This document shows positions 56,096 to 64,000 of a DNA stretch of 64,000 nucleotides, piece after piece. Below the pieces are notes generated by a model. That model searched no databases. It was not told the DNA's origin and worked only from the letters and a program-made list of their open reading frames with translations. Origin of the DNA: Spongiibacter pelagi (lineage in GTDB: Bacteria > Pseudomonadota > Gammaproteobacteria > Pseudomonadales > Spongiibacteraceae); NCBI RefSeq assembly GCF_014705705.1, contig NZ_JACXLD010000004.1, forward strand, positions 62,001 to 126,000. The letters are read 5' to 3'. Positions within the stretch are counted from its first letter, which is position 1. Every line of letters begins with the position of its first letter. The position numbers were made by a program, and so were the translations under genes.

Positions 56096-57307
56096 ATGAC
56101 GGACGACAGTTATTTACAGCAGCGTTTAGCGGTTTTGGCTGAGGCTGAGCTTGATACGCGAGCCGTGCGCGCGGGTCAAACACGCACGGCGGAAGGCGAG
56201 CACTCAGAGCCTATTTTCACCACGTCCAGCTATGTTTTTGCCTCGGCAGAAGAAGCGGCGGCGCGGTTCTCTGGTGAGCAGCCCGGCAATGTTTATTCTC
56301 GCTATACCAACCCCACAGTGCGGACTTTTGAAGAGCGTATTGCGGCGCTGGAAGGTGCCGAAATGGCGGTGGCCACGTCCTCCGGTATGGCCGCTATCCT
56401 CTCTACCTGTATGGCGCTACTGAAAAGCGGTGATCATATTGTTTGCTCGCGCAGTGTTTTTGGCACCACCACGGTATTGTTGAACAAATTCATGGCCAAA
56501 CTCGGGGTGCGTACCACCTTTGTTTCGCCACTGCATATTGATGAGTGGGAGCAGGCGATTGGTGCCGATACCCGTCTGCTGTTTTTGGAAACGCCGTCTA
56601 ACCCTCTTGCCGAAATTGCCGATATTCGGGCACTGGCGGCGCTAGCCAAAAAGCGCGATTGCCTGCTGGTGGTCGATAACTGTTTCTGTACCCCGGCGCT
56701 GCAAAAACCGCTGGAGTTAGGGGCGGATATTGTTGTGCACTCGGCGACCAAGTATCTGGACGGTCAGGGCCGTTGCGTCGGTGGCGCGGTGGTTGGTCGC
56801 AAAGCGGAAATGGATGAAGTGCTGGGCTTTATTCGCAGTTGCGGCCCCAGCATGAGCCCCTTTAACGCCTGGGTTTTCCTAAAAGGTCTGGAAACACTGC
56901 GCCTGCGTATGGAGGCCCACAGTGCCAACGCATTAGCACTGGCTCAGTGGTTGAATGAGCAGGATGGTATCGAGCAGGTGTTTTACTCCGGCTTACCCGA
57001 ACATCCGCAACATGCTTTGGCGGCTAGCCAGCAACGCGCTTTTGGCGGGGTGCTGTCATTCAAGGTTTGTGGCGGTCGCGAAGCGGCGTGGCAGTTTATT
57101 AATGCCACGCGTTTGGTATCGATTACCGCGAATTTGGGTGATGCCAAAACCACGATTGTGCATCCGGCCACCACAACTCACGGCAGACTCAGTGACGAAG
57201 ACAAGGCTCGCGCCGGTATTACTGAGAATCTTATCCGTGTTGCTGTCGGCCTTGAAGATATTGCCGATCTGATTAAAGACATGCAGCGCGGTTTAGACGC
57301 CCTGTGA
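56096..57307 (+). CDS. metZ: O-succinylhomoserine sulfhydrylase MetZ
   Basis: 403 residues of the Cys/Met metabolism PLP family: YSRYTNPTVRTFEERIAALE, PLP lysine in VHSATKYLDGQG, and TTHGRLSDEDKARAGI. The purF-metZ neighbourhood is that of Pseudomonas metZ, which makes homocysteine from O-succinylhomoserine and sulfide. Cystathionine gamma-synthase is a less likely alternative from context. GGAGG precedes the ATG. Confidence 0.93.
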   Translation: MTDDSYLQQRLAVLAEAELDTRAVRAGQTRTAEGEHSEPIFTTSSYVFASAEEAAARFSGEQPGNVYSRYTNPTVRTFEERIAALEGAEMAVATSSGMAAILSTCMALLKSGDHIVCSRSVFGTTTVLLNKFMAKLGVRTTFVSPLHIDEWEQAIGADTRLLFLETPSNPLAEIADIRALAALAKKRDCLLVVDNCFCTPALQKPLELGADIVVHSATKYLDGQGRCVGGAVVGRKAEMDEVLGFIRSCGPSMSPFNAWVFLKGLETLRLRMEAHSANALALAQWLNEQDGIEQVFYSGLPEHPQHALAASQQRAFGGVLSFKVCGGREAAWQFINATRLVSITANLGDAKTTIVHPATTTHGRLSDEDKARAGITENLIRVAVGLEDIADLIKDMQRGLDAL

Positions 57308-57364
57308 GCTGCAACTCAAATCTGATGGTTAGCATAGCCTGTGCCAGCCAGTATCAGTAAACTC

Positions 57365-57400
57365 TAAGCCTTCCTCTCAAGCGAAGGCTTAAGGTTTTAC
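57365..57400 (+). terminator. stem-loop between metZ and the MoxR operon
   Basis: TAAGCCTTC (57365-57373) and GAAGGCTTA (57383-57391) form a 9-bp stem with loop CTCTCAAGC, followed by AGGTTTTA. It probably ends metZ transcription, although it sits only a few bases before the MoxR start and could also influence its translation. Confidence 0.5.
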
Positions 57401-57403
57401 TGC

Positions 57404-58333
57404 GTGATGACATCCGATAAAGACCTGTTGCAACAGGCGCAACAGGAAATCTCCCAACTCATTCTCGGCAAATCCCGACAAGTACAGTTATCGCTGTGCT
57501 GCTTGCTGGCCGGTGGCCATCTGCTGGTAGAGGACTTGCCCGGCGTGGGTAAAACCACCTTGGCCCAGGTGTTTGCCAAAGTGGTGGGGCTTGAATACCA
57601 GCGCGTGCAATTCACCAGTGATCTGCTGCCGGCGGATGTGCTTGGTCTGTCGGTATTTGATCGCAACACCAATGCCTTTCATTTCCATCCGGGGCCCATT
57701 TTTACCCAGTTTTTGCTGGTGGATGAGGTCAATCGCGCCAGCCCAAAAACCCAGAGTGCACTGCTGGAGGCGATGGCGGAGCAGCAAGTCACCATCGAAG
57801 GGGAAACGCGAAAATTACCCCAGCCGTTTTTTGTGATGGCGACGCAGAATCCGATTTTTCAGTCCGGTACTTTCCCGCTGCCAGAATCTCAACTCGATCG
57901 TTTCATGATGAGGATATCGCTGGGTTACCCCGATGAGCGCTCCGAGCGTTTGCTGTTGGAAGGTGGCGACCCGCGTCAGCAAATTAAACATTTGCGCGCC
58001 TTGCTGGACGGTGAGCGCATCACTCAATTACAGCAGCGCGTGAGTGAAATAGAAGCGCGGGGCAGTGTGATCAGCTATCTGCAGCGTTTGATTGCGTTCA
58101 CTCGACAAGACAGTTTCTTTGCCTTTGGCCTGTCTACCCGTGCGTCACTCGCCTTGCTACAGGCTGCCAAAGCGTGGGCATTTCTTGAGGGGCGGGACTT
58201 TTTATTACCCGATGATATTCAGCAGGTTTTAGAGCCAGTTGCGGGACACCGATTGCAAGCCGCTGCCGATCACCGCGTCGAAGGTGAAACTCTAGTGAAG
58301 CGCCTATTGGCAGAAGTGCCGGTACTGGCTTAA
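57404..58333 (+). CDS. MoxR-family AAA+ ATPase
   Basis: 309 residues (GTG at 57404, ATG at 57407). Walker A LPGVGKTTLAQVF, Walker B LLVDEVNRASPKTQSALLEAM, sensor FVMATQNPIFQSGTFPLPE. MoxR proteins act as chaperones and are typically encoded before DUF58 and transglutaminase-like membrane proteins, as here. The client is not known. Confidence 0.93.
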   Translation: MMTSDKDLLQQAQQEISQLILGKSRQVQLSLCCLLAGGHLLVEDLPGVGKTTLAQVFAKVVGLEYQRVQFTSDLLPADVLGLSVFDRNTNAFHFHPGPIFTQFLLVDEVNRASPKTQSALLEAMAEQQVTIEGETRKLPQPFFVMATQNPIFQSGTFPLPESQLDRFMMRISLGYPDERSERLLLEGGDPRQQIKHLRALLDGERITQLQQRVSEIEARGSVISYLQRLIAFTRQDSFFAFGLSTRASLALLQAAKAWAFLEGRDFLLPDDIQQVLEPVAGHRLQAAADHRVEGETLVKRLLAEVPVLA

Positions 58334-58342
58334 GCCCCATTT

Positions 58343-59344
58343 ATGGCGAATCCTCTGTCATTTTTGCGGGCCCAGGCCGAGCGGCGCTTTAATGCTTGGC
58401 TGGCTAGGCGAAGCCCGCCGCAGCGCGCCTTGTCGCTGAATCACAGCCAAACCTATATCTTTCCCTCCAAGCCGGGCTTGCTGTTTCTGGGGATGTTATT
58501 GCTGATATTGCTACTGGCCATTAACTACCAGAACAATTTGGTTTTTGCCCTGTGTTTTACTCTATTTAGTTTGTTTTTGGTTTGTATTCTGCACACCTTT
58601 GCCAATCTATCTGGGCTCAGTTTGCGAGCCGGGGCGGCGGAGCCGGTGTTTGCCGGAGAGGATGCACATTTTCATCTGCATCTGAAATCGGGCGCGCGAG
58701 CGCGCTACGCGGTTTCGCTAGGTTTTAATGGCCAAGAAAGTCAGATTGCGGAAATGGCGGGGGCCAATGAAGAACTTACAATCAGGCTGCCATTCCCCAC
58801 GACCCAGCGGGGCTTGTTAAAGCCGAATCGGCTGCGGGTGCGTTCAGATTTTCCTTTAGGCTTGCTGCGCTGCTGGAGTCTGCCTGCGCTCGATTGGCAG
58901 TGTTTGGTCTATCCCCAGCCGAGAGCATTGCGCCCACTACAAACTGCGGAATCTAGCGGGGAAGAGGGTGGGGCTGATCGCCTCCATGACGGTGAGCAAT
59001 TTAGCGGCTTTGAACGCTATCAGCCGGGAGAGTCGCCGCGCCGGATTTACTGGAAAGCTTATGCCAAAGGGCAGGAATTACTCAGCAAACATTTTGAGCA
59101 GTCACTGTCCCATGAATTAATTTTGGATTGGGAAAGTCTGCCGGGTTTGGGTACTGAAGATCGTCTGAGCACGCTTTGCGCATGGGCGTTGGAGTGTGAT
59201 CAGCGGGGCTTGGGCTTTGGGCTTAGCTTGCCAAATCAGATAATTGAGTCAGGTTTTGGCGCGGCACATCTGGCCAATGTCTTGGCTGCCTTAGCTCAGT
59301 TTGATCCCCTAAAAACCGCTAATTCAACGGCAGGGGTGTCCTGA
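58343..59344 (+). CDS. DUF58 membrane protein
   Basis: 333 residues. Two adjacent transmembrane helices near the start (LLFLGMLLLILLLAINY, FALCFTLFSLFLVCIL) and the C-terminal DUF58 motif RYQPGESPRRIYWKAYAKGQ with FEQSLSHELILDWE after it. Middle gene of the MoxR-DUF58-transglutaminase set. The stop overlaps the next start (TGATG). Role unknown; context suggests the envelope. Confidence 0.9.
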   Translation: MANPLSFLRAQAERRFNAWLARRSPPQRALSLNHSQTYIFPSKPGLLFLGMLLLILLLAINYQNNLVFALCFTLFSLFLVCILHTFANLSGLSLRAGAAEPVFAGEDAHFHLHLKSGARARYAVSLGFNGQESQIAEMAGANEELTIRLPFPTTQRGLLKPNRLRVRSDFPLGLLRCWSLPALDWQCLVYPQPRALRPLQTAESSGEEGGADRLHDGEQFSGFERYQPGESPRRIYWKAYAKGQELLSKHFEQSLSHELILDWESLPGLGTEDRLSTLCAWALECDQRGLGFGLSLPNQIIESGFGAAHLANVLAALAQFDPLKTANSTAGVS

Positions 59345-61323
59345 TGAGTGCCGAGCACAATGAATTCAGTGCCGAACAATATTCCCGCGCCGGGCCTTGG
59401 GTATTAGCTGCGCAGTTGATTGTGATTTTACCTTTATACAAGGTGCTGCCGGTGTGGACGATACTGCTGTGGGGCAGTGTGGCGTTCTGGTATTGGAAGG
59501 TGCTGCGATCGGCTTGGGTGCATCCTTCGGCGCTGATTAAAACAGCTTTGGTGCTGGCTGGATTCAGCGGTATCTATTTCAGCTATGGGCGTTTTCTCGC
59601 CATTGAGCCGATGGTGGCGGTGCTGGTTATCGCGCTAGTGCTGAAATTATTAGAGCTGAAACACCGCCGGGATTATTGGCTGGTGTTATTCCTGTGCTAT
59701 TTCTGCCTTGGTTGTGGGTTTTTATTTGAACAGGGTTTGTTATCGCTGGCGGTGGCGATTGTGCAGTTATTGGTGTTGCTCGCCGCACAGCAGCGCTTTT
59801 ATGGTGGCCAGTTAGCACCGACAGCGAGTTTGAAACTCGCCGGTTTAATGCTGCTACAAGCGGTTCCCTTAATGCTGTTTTTGTTTGTGGTGTTTCCCCG
59901 TATCGGGCCGCTGTGGACAATGCCGCTGCCCTCGCAAAGTGCGCGTACCGGCATGTCTGATAATGTTGAATTCGGCGATATTTCTTCGCTGATCGCCTCG
60001 GCGGATTTGGCGTTTCGAGTGCAATTTGAGGGCGAGCCGCCTGCCGCCGAACAGCGTTACTGGCGTGGACTGGTATTGGAAAACCTGCAGGGCAGGCGCT
60101 GGTCGCGTTCAGATTATAAAGGTCTTGTCGCGCTTCCCGAGTCGATAAAAGAAGGCGGGAGCGAGCCGGATTTAAGCTATACCATCACCCTTGAAAGCAA
60201 CTTCCATGAATGGCTGTACAGTCTGACGCCGTCGGTGTTGCAGGATACAGATGCTCACTATGCCGGTGCCGGTCAGTGGCTTTTGAGAAAACCGCGCAAT
60301 GGCCGCCTTCAATATCAGGGTCAGTGGTTTGCGGATGTGCAAATCGACGCGCACAAGCACGAGTTAACTCGAAACCTGCAGTTACCCGATGATATTAATC
60401 CGCGTACCCGCGCCTTGGCTGAGCAGTGGCGGCTTCAATACAGCCAGCCCAGTGAGCGCTTGGCTGCCGCACTTGCGTATTTCCGCAGCGGACAGTTTAT
60501 TTACACTCTGCAGCCGCCGCGCTTGGGCAAAGATAATGTCGATGAGTTTTTGTTTGAAACCCGGCAGGGCTTTTGTGAACACTTTGCCGGTAGCCTGGTC
60601 TTTGCTCTGCGTGCTGCCGGTGTCCCCGCGCGCTTGGTGGTCGGCTATCAGGGCGGTGAAATGGATGCGGAGCAGGGGTATTTTCGGGTGTATCAATCCG
60701 ACGCCCACGCTTGGGCTGAAGTCTGGCTAGAGGGGCAGGGCTGGCTTCGGGTTGACCCCACCGCCACGGTTTCGCCCGACCGAATTCGCTTGGGGGCAGA
60801 ATCTGTATTTGGCGGTGTGCAGGGCTTTCTCGATGCTGCGCCGCTGTCGTTACGCAATTTTGCATGGGCGGCGGAAATTCGCGCAATGGCCGATCGGATC
60901 AATTATGCGTGGGCCCGTTGGGTGGTGAATTTTGACAGCGACAGCCAAAGTGCGGTCTTGGTGAAGTTGCTTGGCAAAATTGATATGCAGCGCTTATTGA
61001 TCGCCTTGCTGCTTTTCGGAGGTTTACCTTTATTGCTGCTGGGTATTTGGGCCACTCGGTTTGAACGCGGAGCCCAGCTGCCAAAGCTGGAGCAGCGTTA
61101 TCTTGCGTGTTGTCAGCAATTGGCCAAGCTCAGTGGAATAGGAAGACGGGAAGGTGAAACCCCCCATCAATATTTACAGCGTATTCAGGCCCAAGCGCCG
61201 GAGTGGGGAGTGTGGTTTGCCGAGGTGACCGAGGTGTATGTGGCGGCGCGCTATCGGCCGGGTGGCGATAATAATAAGGCACTGTTGCAGATGAAAACGC
61301 TTGCTAAAGCGCGGCGCATTTAA
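59344..61323 (+). CDS. tgpA: TgpA-like transglutaminase membrane protein
   Basis: 659 residues. N-terminal block of transmembrane helices (DUF3488), a periplasmic transglutaminase-like domain with Cys411 (GFCEHFAGSL), His455 (SDAHAWAEVWL) and Asp471 (RVDPTA), and a final transmembrane helix (LLLFGGLPLLLLGIW) before a DUF4129-like tail. TgpA is the periplasmic transglutaminase described in Pseudomonas aeruginosa. Its last four bases overlap the convergent TetR gene. Confidence 0.92.
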   Translation: MSAEHNEFSAEQYSRAGPWVLAAQLIVILPLYKVLPVWTILLWGSVAFWYWKVLRSAWVHPSALIKTALVLAGFSGIYFSYGRFLAIEPMVAVLVIALVLKLLELKHRRDYWLVLFLCYFCLGCGFLFEQGLLSLAVAIVQLLVLLAAQQRFYGGQLAPTASLKLAGLMLLQAVPLMLFLFVVFPRIGPLWTMPLPSQSARTGMSDNVEFGDISSLIASADLAFRVQFEGEPPAAEQRYWRGLVLENLQGRRWSRSDYKGLVALPESIKEGGSEPDLSYTITLESNFHEWLYSLTPSVLQDTDAHYAGAGQWLLRKPRNGRLQYQGQWFADVQIDAHKHELTRNLQLPDDINPRTRALAEQWRLQYSQPSERLAAALAYFRSGQFIYTLQPPRLGKDNVDEFLFETRQGFCEHFAGSLVFALRAAGVPARLVVGYQGGEMDAEQGYFRVYQSDAHAWAEVWLEGQGWLRVDPTATVSPDRIRLGAESVFGGVQGFLDAAPLSLRNFAWAAEIRAMADRINYAWARWVVNFDSDSQSAVLVKLLGKIDMQRLLIALLLFGGLPLLLLGIWATRFERGAQLPKLEQRYLACCQQLAKLSGIGRREGETPHQYLQRIQAQAPEWGVWFAEVTEVYVAARYRPGGDNNKALLQMKTLAKARRI

Positions 61324-61958
61324 TTACGGCGATAGGCGCGAAGAAAAACATCGACACAGGACTGGGCGTAGCGCTCAATCTTGTCTTTCTGGTTCTCATT
61401 AGAGGATGTCGTATTCAAACCCAATATTGCACAGTTGTGTTGCTCGCCGTGAAGAAGGGCAATCATTTGCGTGCAGGCGGTGTCGTGATCGCCGATATCC
61501 AGCCAGCCGGCTTCGCTTTGTTGTTGTAAAAAATCCAGTAATTGCTTGCGGATTTTACTGGGCCCCGCTTCCCAAAACAGTTGAGCGACATTGCTGCGTC
61601 CGGCATCGGCAACACAGACTTTATGCACACCCAAGGCTTCTTCGCTAACCAGTAATTGCGCTAGGTGAACACAGAAGCTGCGCAAATAGGCCTCGGGATC
61701 GCTGCTTCGATTCATCGAAGGGCCCAGTTCGTATTCCTCGACAACACTTTCTATTGCGCTGCTAAAGAGTTGTTCTTTGGTGCCAAAGTGGCTGTAAACC
61801 GTCTGTTTGGATACCCCGGCCAAGCGGGCAATATTGTCCATGCTGACATTTTCAAAACCCTGCTCCAGAAATAGTTTGGCGGCGCTGTCTATAATTTGGC
61901 AGCGCTTTTCTTCGCTTTTGCTGCGGCCGCGTTTTGGGGAGGGGCTGGCAGAATTCAT
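61320..61958 (-). CDS. TetR-family transcriptional repressor
   Basis: 212 residues from the ATG at 61958 (a TTG 15 bases upstream is possible). N-terminal helix-turn-helix: CQIIDSAAKLFLEQGFENVSMDNIARLAGVSKQTVYSHFGTKEQLF, the TetR signature read in pieces. The C-terminal ligand domain is helical. Divergent from the RND adaptor at 62072 with a 21-bp palindrome between, so it should repress that pump. The stop overlaps the end of tgpA on the other strand. Confidence 0.92.
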   Translation of the reverse strand: MNSASPSPKRGRSKSEEKRCQIIDSAAKLFLEQGFENVSMDNIARLAGVSKQTVYSHFGTKEQLFSSAIESVVEEYELGPSMNRSSDPEAYLRSFCVHLAQLLVSEEALGVHKVCVADAGRSNVAQLFWEAGPSKIRKQLLDFLQQQSEAGWLDIGDHDTACTQMIALLHGEQHNCAILGLNTTSSNENQKDKIERYAQSCVDVFLRAYRRN

Positions 61959-62005
61959 CGGTGCTTTCGGCAATCTCGTAGTAGGTGAAGAGATAGTAAT
62001 AAAAT

Positions 62006-62026
62006 CAAACTGGACAGTCCAGTTTG
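62006..62026. promoter_or_regulatory. 21-bp palindrome, candidate TetR operator
   Basis: A perfect 10-1-10 inverted repeat with half-site CAAACTGGAC and central A, between the divergent tetR and RND adaptor genes. A weaker relative, GACT-N4-AGTC, follows at 62043-62054. The size and symmetry are typical of TetR operators. Confidence 0.75.
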
Positions 62027-62071
62027 GGTAAATTATATTCTGGACTCTTCAGTCTAATTGGAATGTTTGAC

Positions 62072-63217
62072 ATGGATCTGGCGAGAAGTTCGGTGCGCTT
62101 TTCTGCAACCCTAGTGTTTGCGGCATTCATCATTGCTCTTGGCGCGACAGCGGCGGTGGCCGAAGTGCGACCAGTGGCCACGGTGACCGTGAATCTGCAG
62201 GACAGCTACCAAGCCAAGCGACTTTTTGCCGGGCGGGTGTTGGGCAGTAAACGCTCGGTGATTGGCTTTGAACTGAAAGGTTTGGTTGAGTCGGTCAGTG
62301 TTGATGATGGTGATTTTGTTGCCGCCGGGGCGGAATTGGCCAGATTGGACACCGAAGGTCTGCAGATTGAAAAAGCCGAACTCGAAGCGGGTAAGCGTGA
62401 AGTGCTGGCACAGCTAGAACAATTGCGCCGGGATCTGGCGCGCTTTGAAACCCTGTCGGAAAAAGGCTATGTCTCCGCCGGTCAGTTGGACGATCTGAAA
62501 AGTAATATCACCGCTACCGAGGCTCGCCAAAAGCAGGTTGAGCAGCGTTTGCGCGGGGTGTCATTGCGGCTTGAAAAATCGGTATTGAGAGCGCCCTTCG
62601 CTGGCGAAATTGCGGGCCTGAAAGTGGAAGAGGGGGCTGTTGTCGAACCGGGAATACCGGCACTGGAGTTAGTAGAAGTTGCCGAAAATGAAGCCTTGTT
62701 TGGCATTCCGGGCGAGCTGGCTCAGCAGTTGGTCATCGGTCAGGATCTTGAGGTCTTTGGCGAGGCCGGCCAGCGTCACGGTGCGGTAATTTCCATCGCA
62801 CGCAATCTTGATTGGCGTACCCAAACCCGTATGGTGCGTATCAGCCTGCCAGCCGAATCGCCCTTTGTAGACGGCCAAACCGCTTATGCCTTGATTCCCG
62901 AGCAGCGTCCCCAGCCCGGCTTCTGGCTGCCCAAACAGGCGCTGTTAGAAGATATGCGCGGCACTTGGGCGGTTTACCAATTGGCGGCCAATGAGGCGGG
63001 TGAGCTGCAAATTGTAAAACGTTCAGTGCGGGTGCTGTATCAGTATCAAGGCCAAGTCTTTGTCGATGCGGAATTGAAAGACGGCGATCTATTGGTCAGC
63101 GGCGGTATTCACAAGCTGGCGCCGGGGCAATTGGTGCGCCCGGCTAAAGGTCTGAGCAGTTTGAATATGACCGAATCATTGAGCGGCTATGCTCAGGTCC
63201 ATGTCGATGCTAAATAA
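62072..63217 (+). CDS. RND efflux periplasmic adaptor (second pump)
   Basis: 381 residues from the ATG at 62072, giving a signal peptide ending ATAAVA. The frame is open from a TTG at 62024, but that lies inside the palindromic operator. Lipoyl domain LKGLVESVSVDDGDFVAAGAEL, coiled-coil hairpin, second lipoyl half LRAPFAGEIAGLKVEEGAVV and beta-barrel. Partner of the permease that starts inside its last codons. Confidence 0.93.
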   Translation: MDLARSSVRFSATLVFAAFIIALGATAAVAEVRPVATVTVNLQDSYQAKRLFAGRVLGSKRSVIGFELKGLVESVSVDDGDFVAAGAELARLDTEGLQIEKAELEAGKREVLAQLEQLRRDLARFETLSEKGYVSAGQLDDLKSNITATEARQKQVEQRLRGVSLRLEKSVLRAPFAGEIAGLKVEEGAVVEPGIPALELVEVAENEALFGIPGELAQQLVIGQDLEVFGEAGQRHGAVISIARNLDWRTQTRMVRISLPAESPFVDGQTAYALIPEQRPQPGFWLPKQALLEDMRGTWAVYQLAANEAGELQIVKRSVRVLYQYQGQVFVDAELKDGDLLVSGGIHKLAPGQLVRPAKGLSSLNMTESLSGYAQVHVDAK

Positions 63218-64000
63218 TCCCCGCACTATTGCGCTGGCTTTAGCGCTGATTCTAGTTACCGGCTTGGTGGCAATTAAACAATTGCCCCGGCAGGAAGATC
63301 CTCGCTTTGGTAATCGCCACGCCTTTGTTCAGCTGGTGTTTCCCGGAGCCAGCGCTGAGCGGGTGGAAACCCTGGCGGTTGAGCCGGTAGAAAATGCACT
63401 GCGTTTATTGCCGGAAGTAAAAACCGTGACCTCAAAATCCAAGGCGGGCATTGGGGTGGTGATTGTTGAAATTAATGAAGAAATTGCGCCCGATGACACA
63501 GATCAAGTGTGGGCCGAGGTGCGCGATAAACTTGAGCAAGTCAGTAAAAAGCTCCCTTCAGATGTGCTTGCTCCGGTGCTGGATACCGACCGTCTCTATG
63601 CTTACACCTGGATTGGCGCACTGGTGTGGAAGGGCAGCGGTGAGCCCGACATTCTGCGTTTAGGTCGTTACGCAGAAGAATTGCAAAGTCGCCTTCAGGG
63701 TTTAAGCAATACCGATTTGGTGCGTTTGCACGGCGCGCCGAAAGAGCAAGTTCAGGTAAAAGTGGATGTGGTGCAAGCGGCCTCGGTGGGCTTGGATGTG
63801 CCCAGTATTGCCGGCTTGTTGTCCAAGAGTGATGCGAAAACCTCGGCGGGGCAGTTGCTGGATAAAAACTACCGTCAGTCGGTGGAGCTGGTCGGTGGTT
63901 ACGATCAGTTGGAGCGTATCCGTCGTACGCCGCTGTTGAGCTTGCCCGATGGCGGTTCGGTGCAGTTGCAGGATGTCGCGGATATTTATATCGGTGAAGA
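63207..64000 (+). CDS. RND efflux permease, N-terminal part (cut by window edge)
   Basis: 265 residues before the frame leaves the window. The start MLNNPRTIALALALILVTG is the first transmembrane helix; PRQEDPRFGNRHAFVQLVFPGA, VENALRLLPEVKTVTS and GLSNTDLVRLHGAPKEQVQVKVD are porter-domain regions of HAE1-type RND pumps. AGG lies nine bases before this ATG; an earlier in-frame ATG at 63201 is possible. Overlaps the adaptor gene by 11 bases, in another frame. Confidence 0.92.
   Translation, partial: MLNNPRTIALALALILVTGLVAIKQLPRQEDPRFGNRHAFVQLVFPGASAERVETLAVEPVENALRLLPEVKTVTSKSKAGIGVVIVEINEEIAPDDTDQVWAEVRDKLEQVSKKLPSDVLAPVLDTDRLYAYTWIGALVWKGSGEPDILRLGRYAEELQSRLQGLSNTDLVRLHGAPKEQVQVKVDVVQAASVGLDVPSIAGLLSKSDAKTSAGQLLDKNYRQSVELVGGYDQLERIRRTPLLSLPDGGSVQLQDVADIYIGE

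Overview
The window looks like chromosome of a gammaproteobacterium. The order leuC-leuD-leuB-asd-asd paralogue-fimV-truA-trpF-...-accD-folC-SPOR-cvpA-purF-metZ is the block known from Pseudomonas, and ccmABCDEFGHI, smc-zipA-ligA and two TonB receptors point to a marine group near Cellvibrionales/Spongiibacteraceae. The lineage is an inference from gene order and protein style, not a measurement.

Layout. (1) 1-8191 is an accessory, mosaic region: an RND efflux pump (cut by the window edge) with a divergent MarR regulator, two hotdog-fold thioesterases, a decayed P450 fragment, two intact P450 genes of different families, an AraC regulator, and an IS3-family remnant. Three copies of a 29-bp box lie before the P450 fragment, beside araC and before the second P450, and probably define an AraC regulon. 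(2) The accessory region ends inside ttcA: the gene has lost its start and half of its PP-loop, exactly where foreign AT-rich DNA begins (about 8192). (3) 9241-14591 holds an unusual cluster: FliG-like, Hpt, FliM-like, FliN-like, FlhG/MinD-like ATPase, CheY-like receiver and a CheA-P1-like Hpt protein, with no flagellar basal body, export, motor or filament gene and no histidine kinase. The FliG-like protein appears to lack the charged residues that contact the stator. It is followed directly by the ccm operon, the same neighbour that the flagellar/chemotaxis locus has in Pseudomonas, so it may be a reduced and repurposed C-ring. This is the main candidate for a new system. (4) 14744-21696 is the complete cytochrome c maturation operon. 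(5) 21938-30290 carries smc, zipA, ligA, a lipoprotein lytic transglycosylase, glyoxalase I and a flavodoxin-like protein. (6) 30629-37184 has two TonB-dependent receptors, each closed by a clear terminator, then an XdhC/MocA-like pair. (7) 37187-57307 is the leu-asd-fimV-trp-accD-folC-purF-metZ block, with a LysR regulator divergent from leuCD and a palindromic T-N11-A site between them. (8) 57404-61323 is a MoxR-DUF58-transglutaminase operon. (9) 61320-64000 is a TetR regulator divergent from a second RND pump (cut by the window edge), with a near-perfect 21-bp operator between them.

How the parts work together: the housekeeping blocks cover leucine, lysine/threonine precursor, tryptophan, purine, folate, methionine and fatty acid precursors, cytochrome c assembly, division and DNA replication/segregation. 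The two RND pumps and the P450/AraC region are the environment-facing, regulated parts. No tRNA, rRNA or CRISPR array was recognised. Four proteins (the second Hpt protein, ZipA, FimV, FolC) carry short in-frame tandem DNA repeats in linkers.
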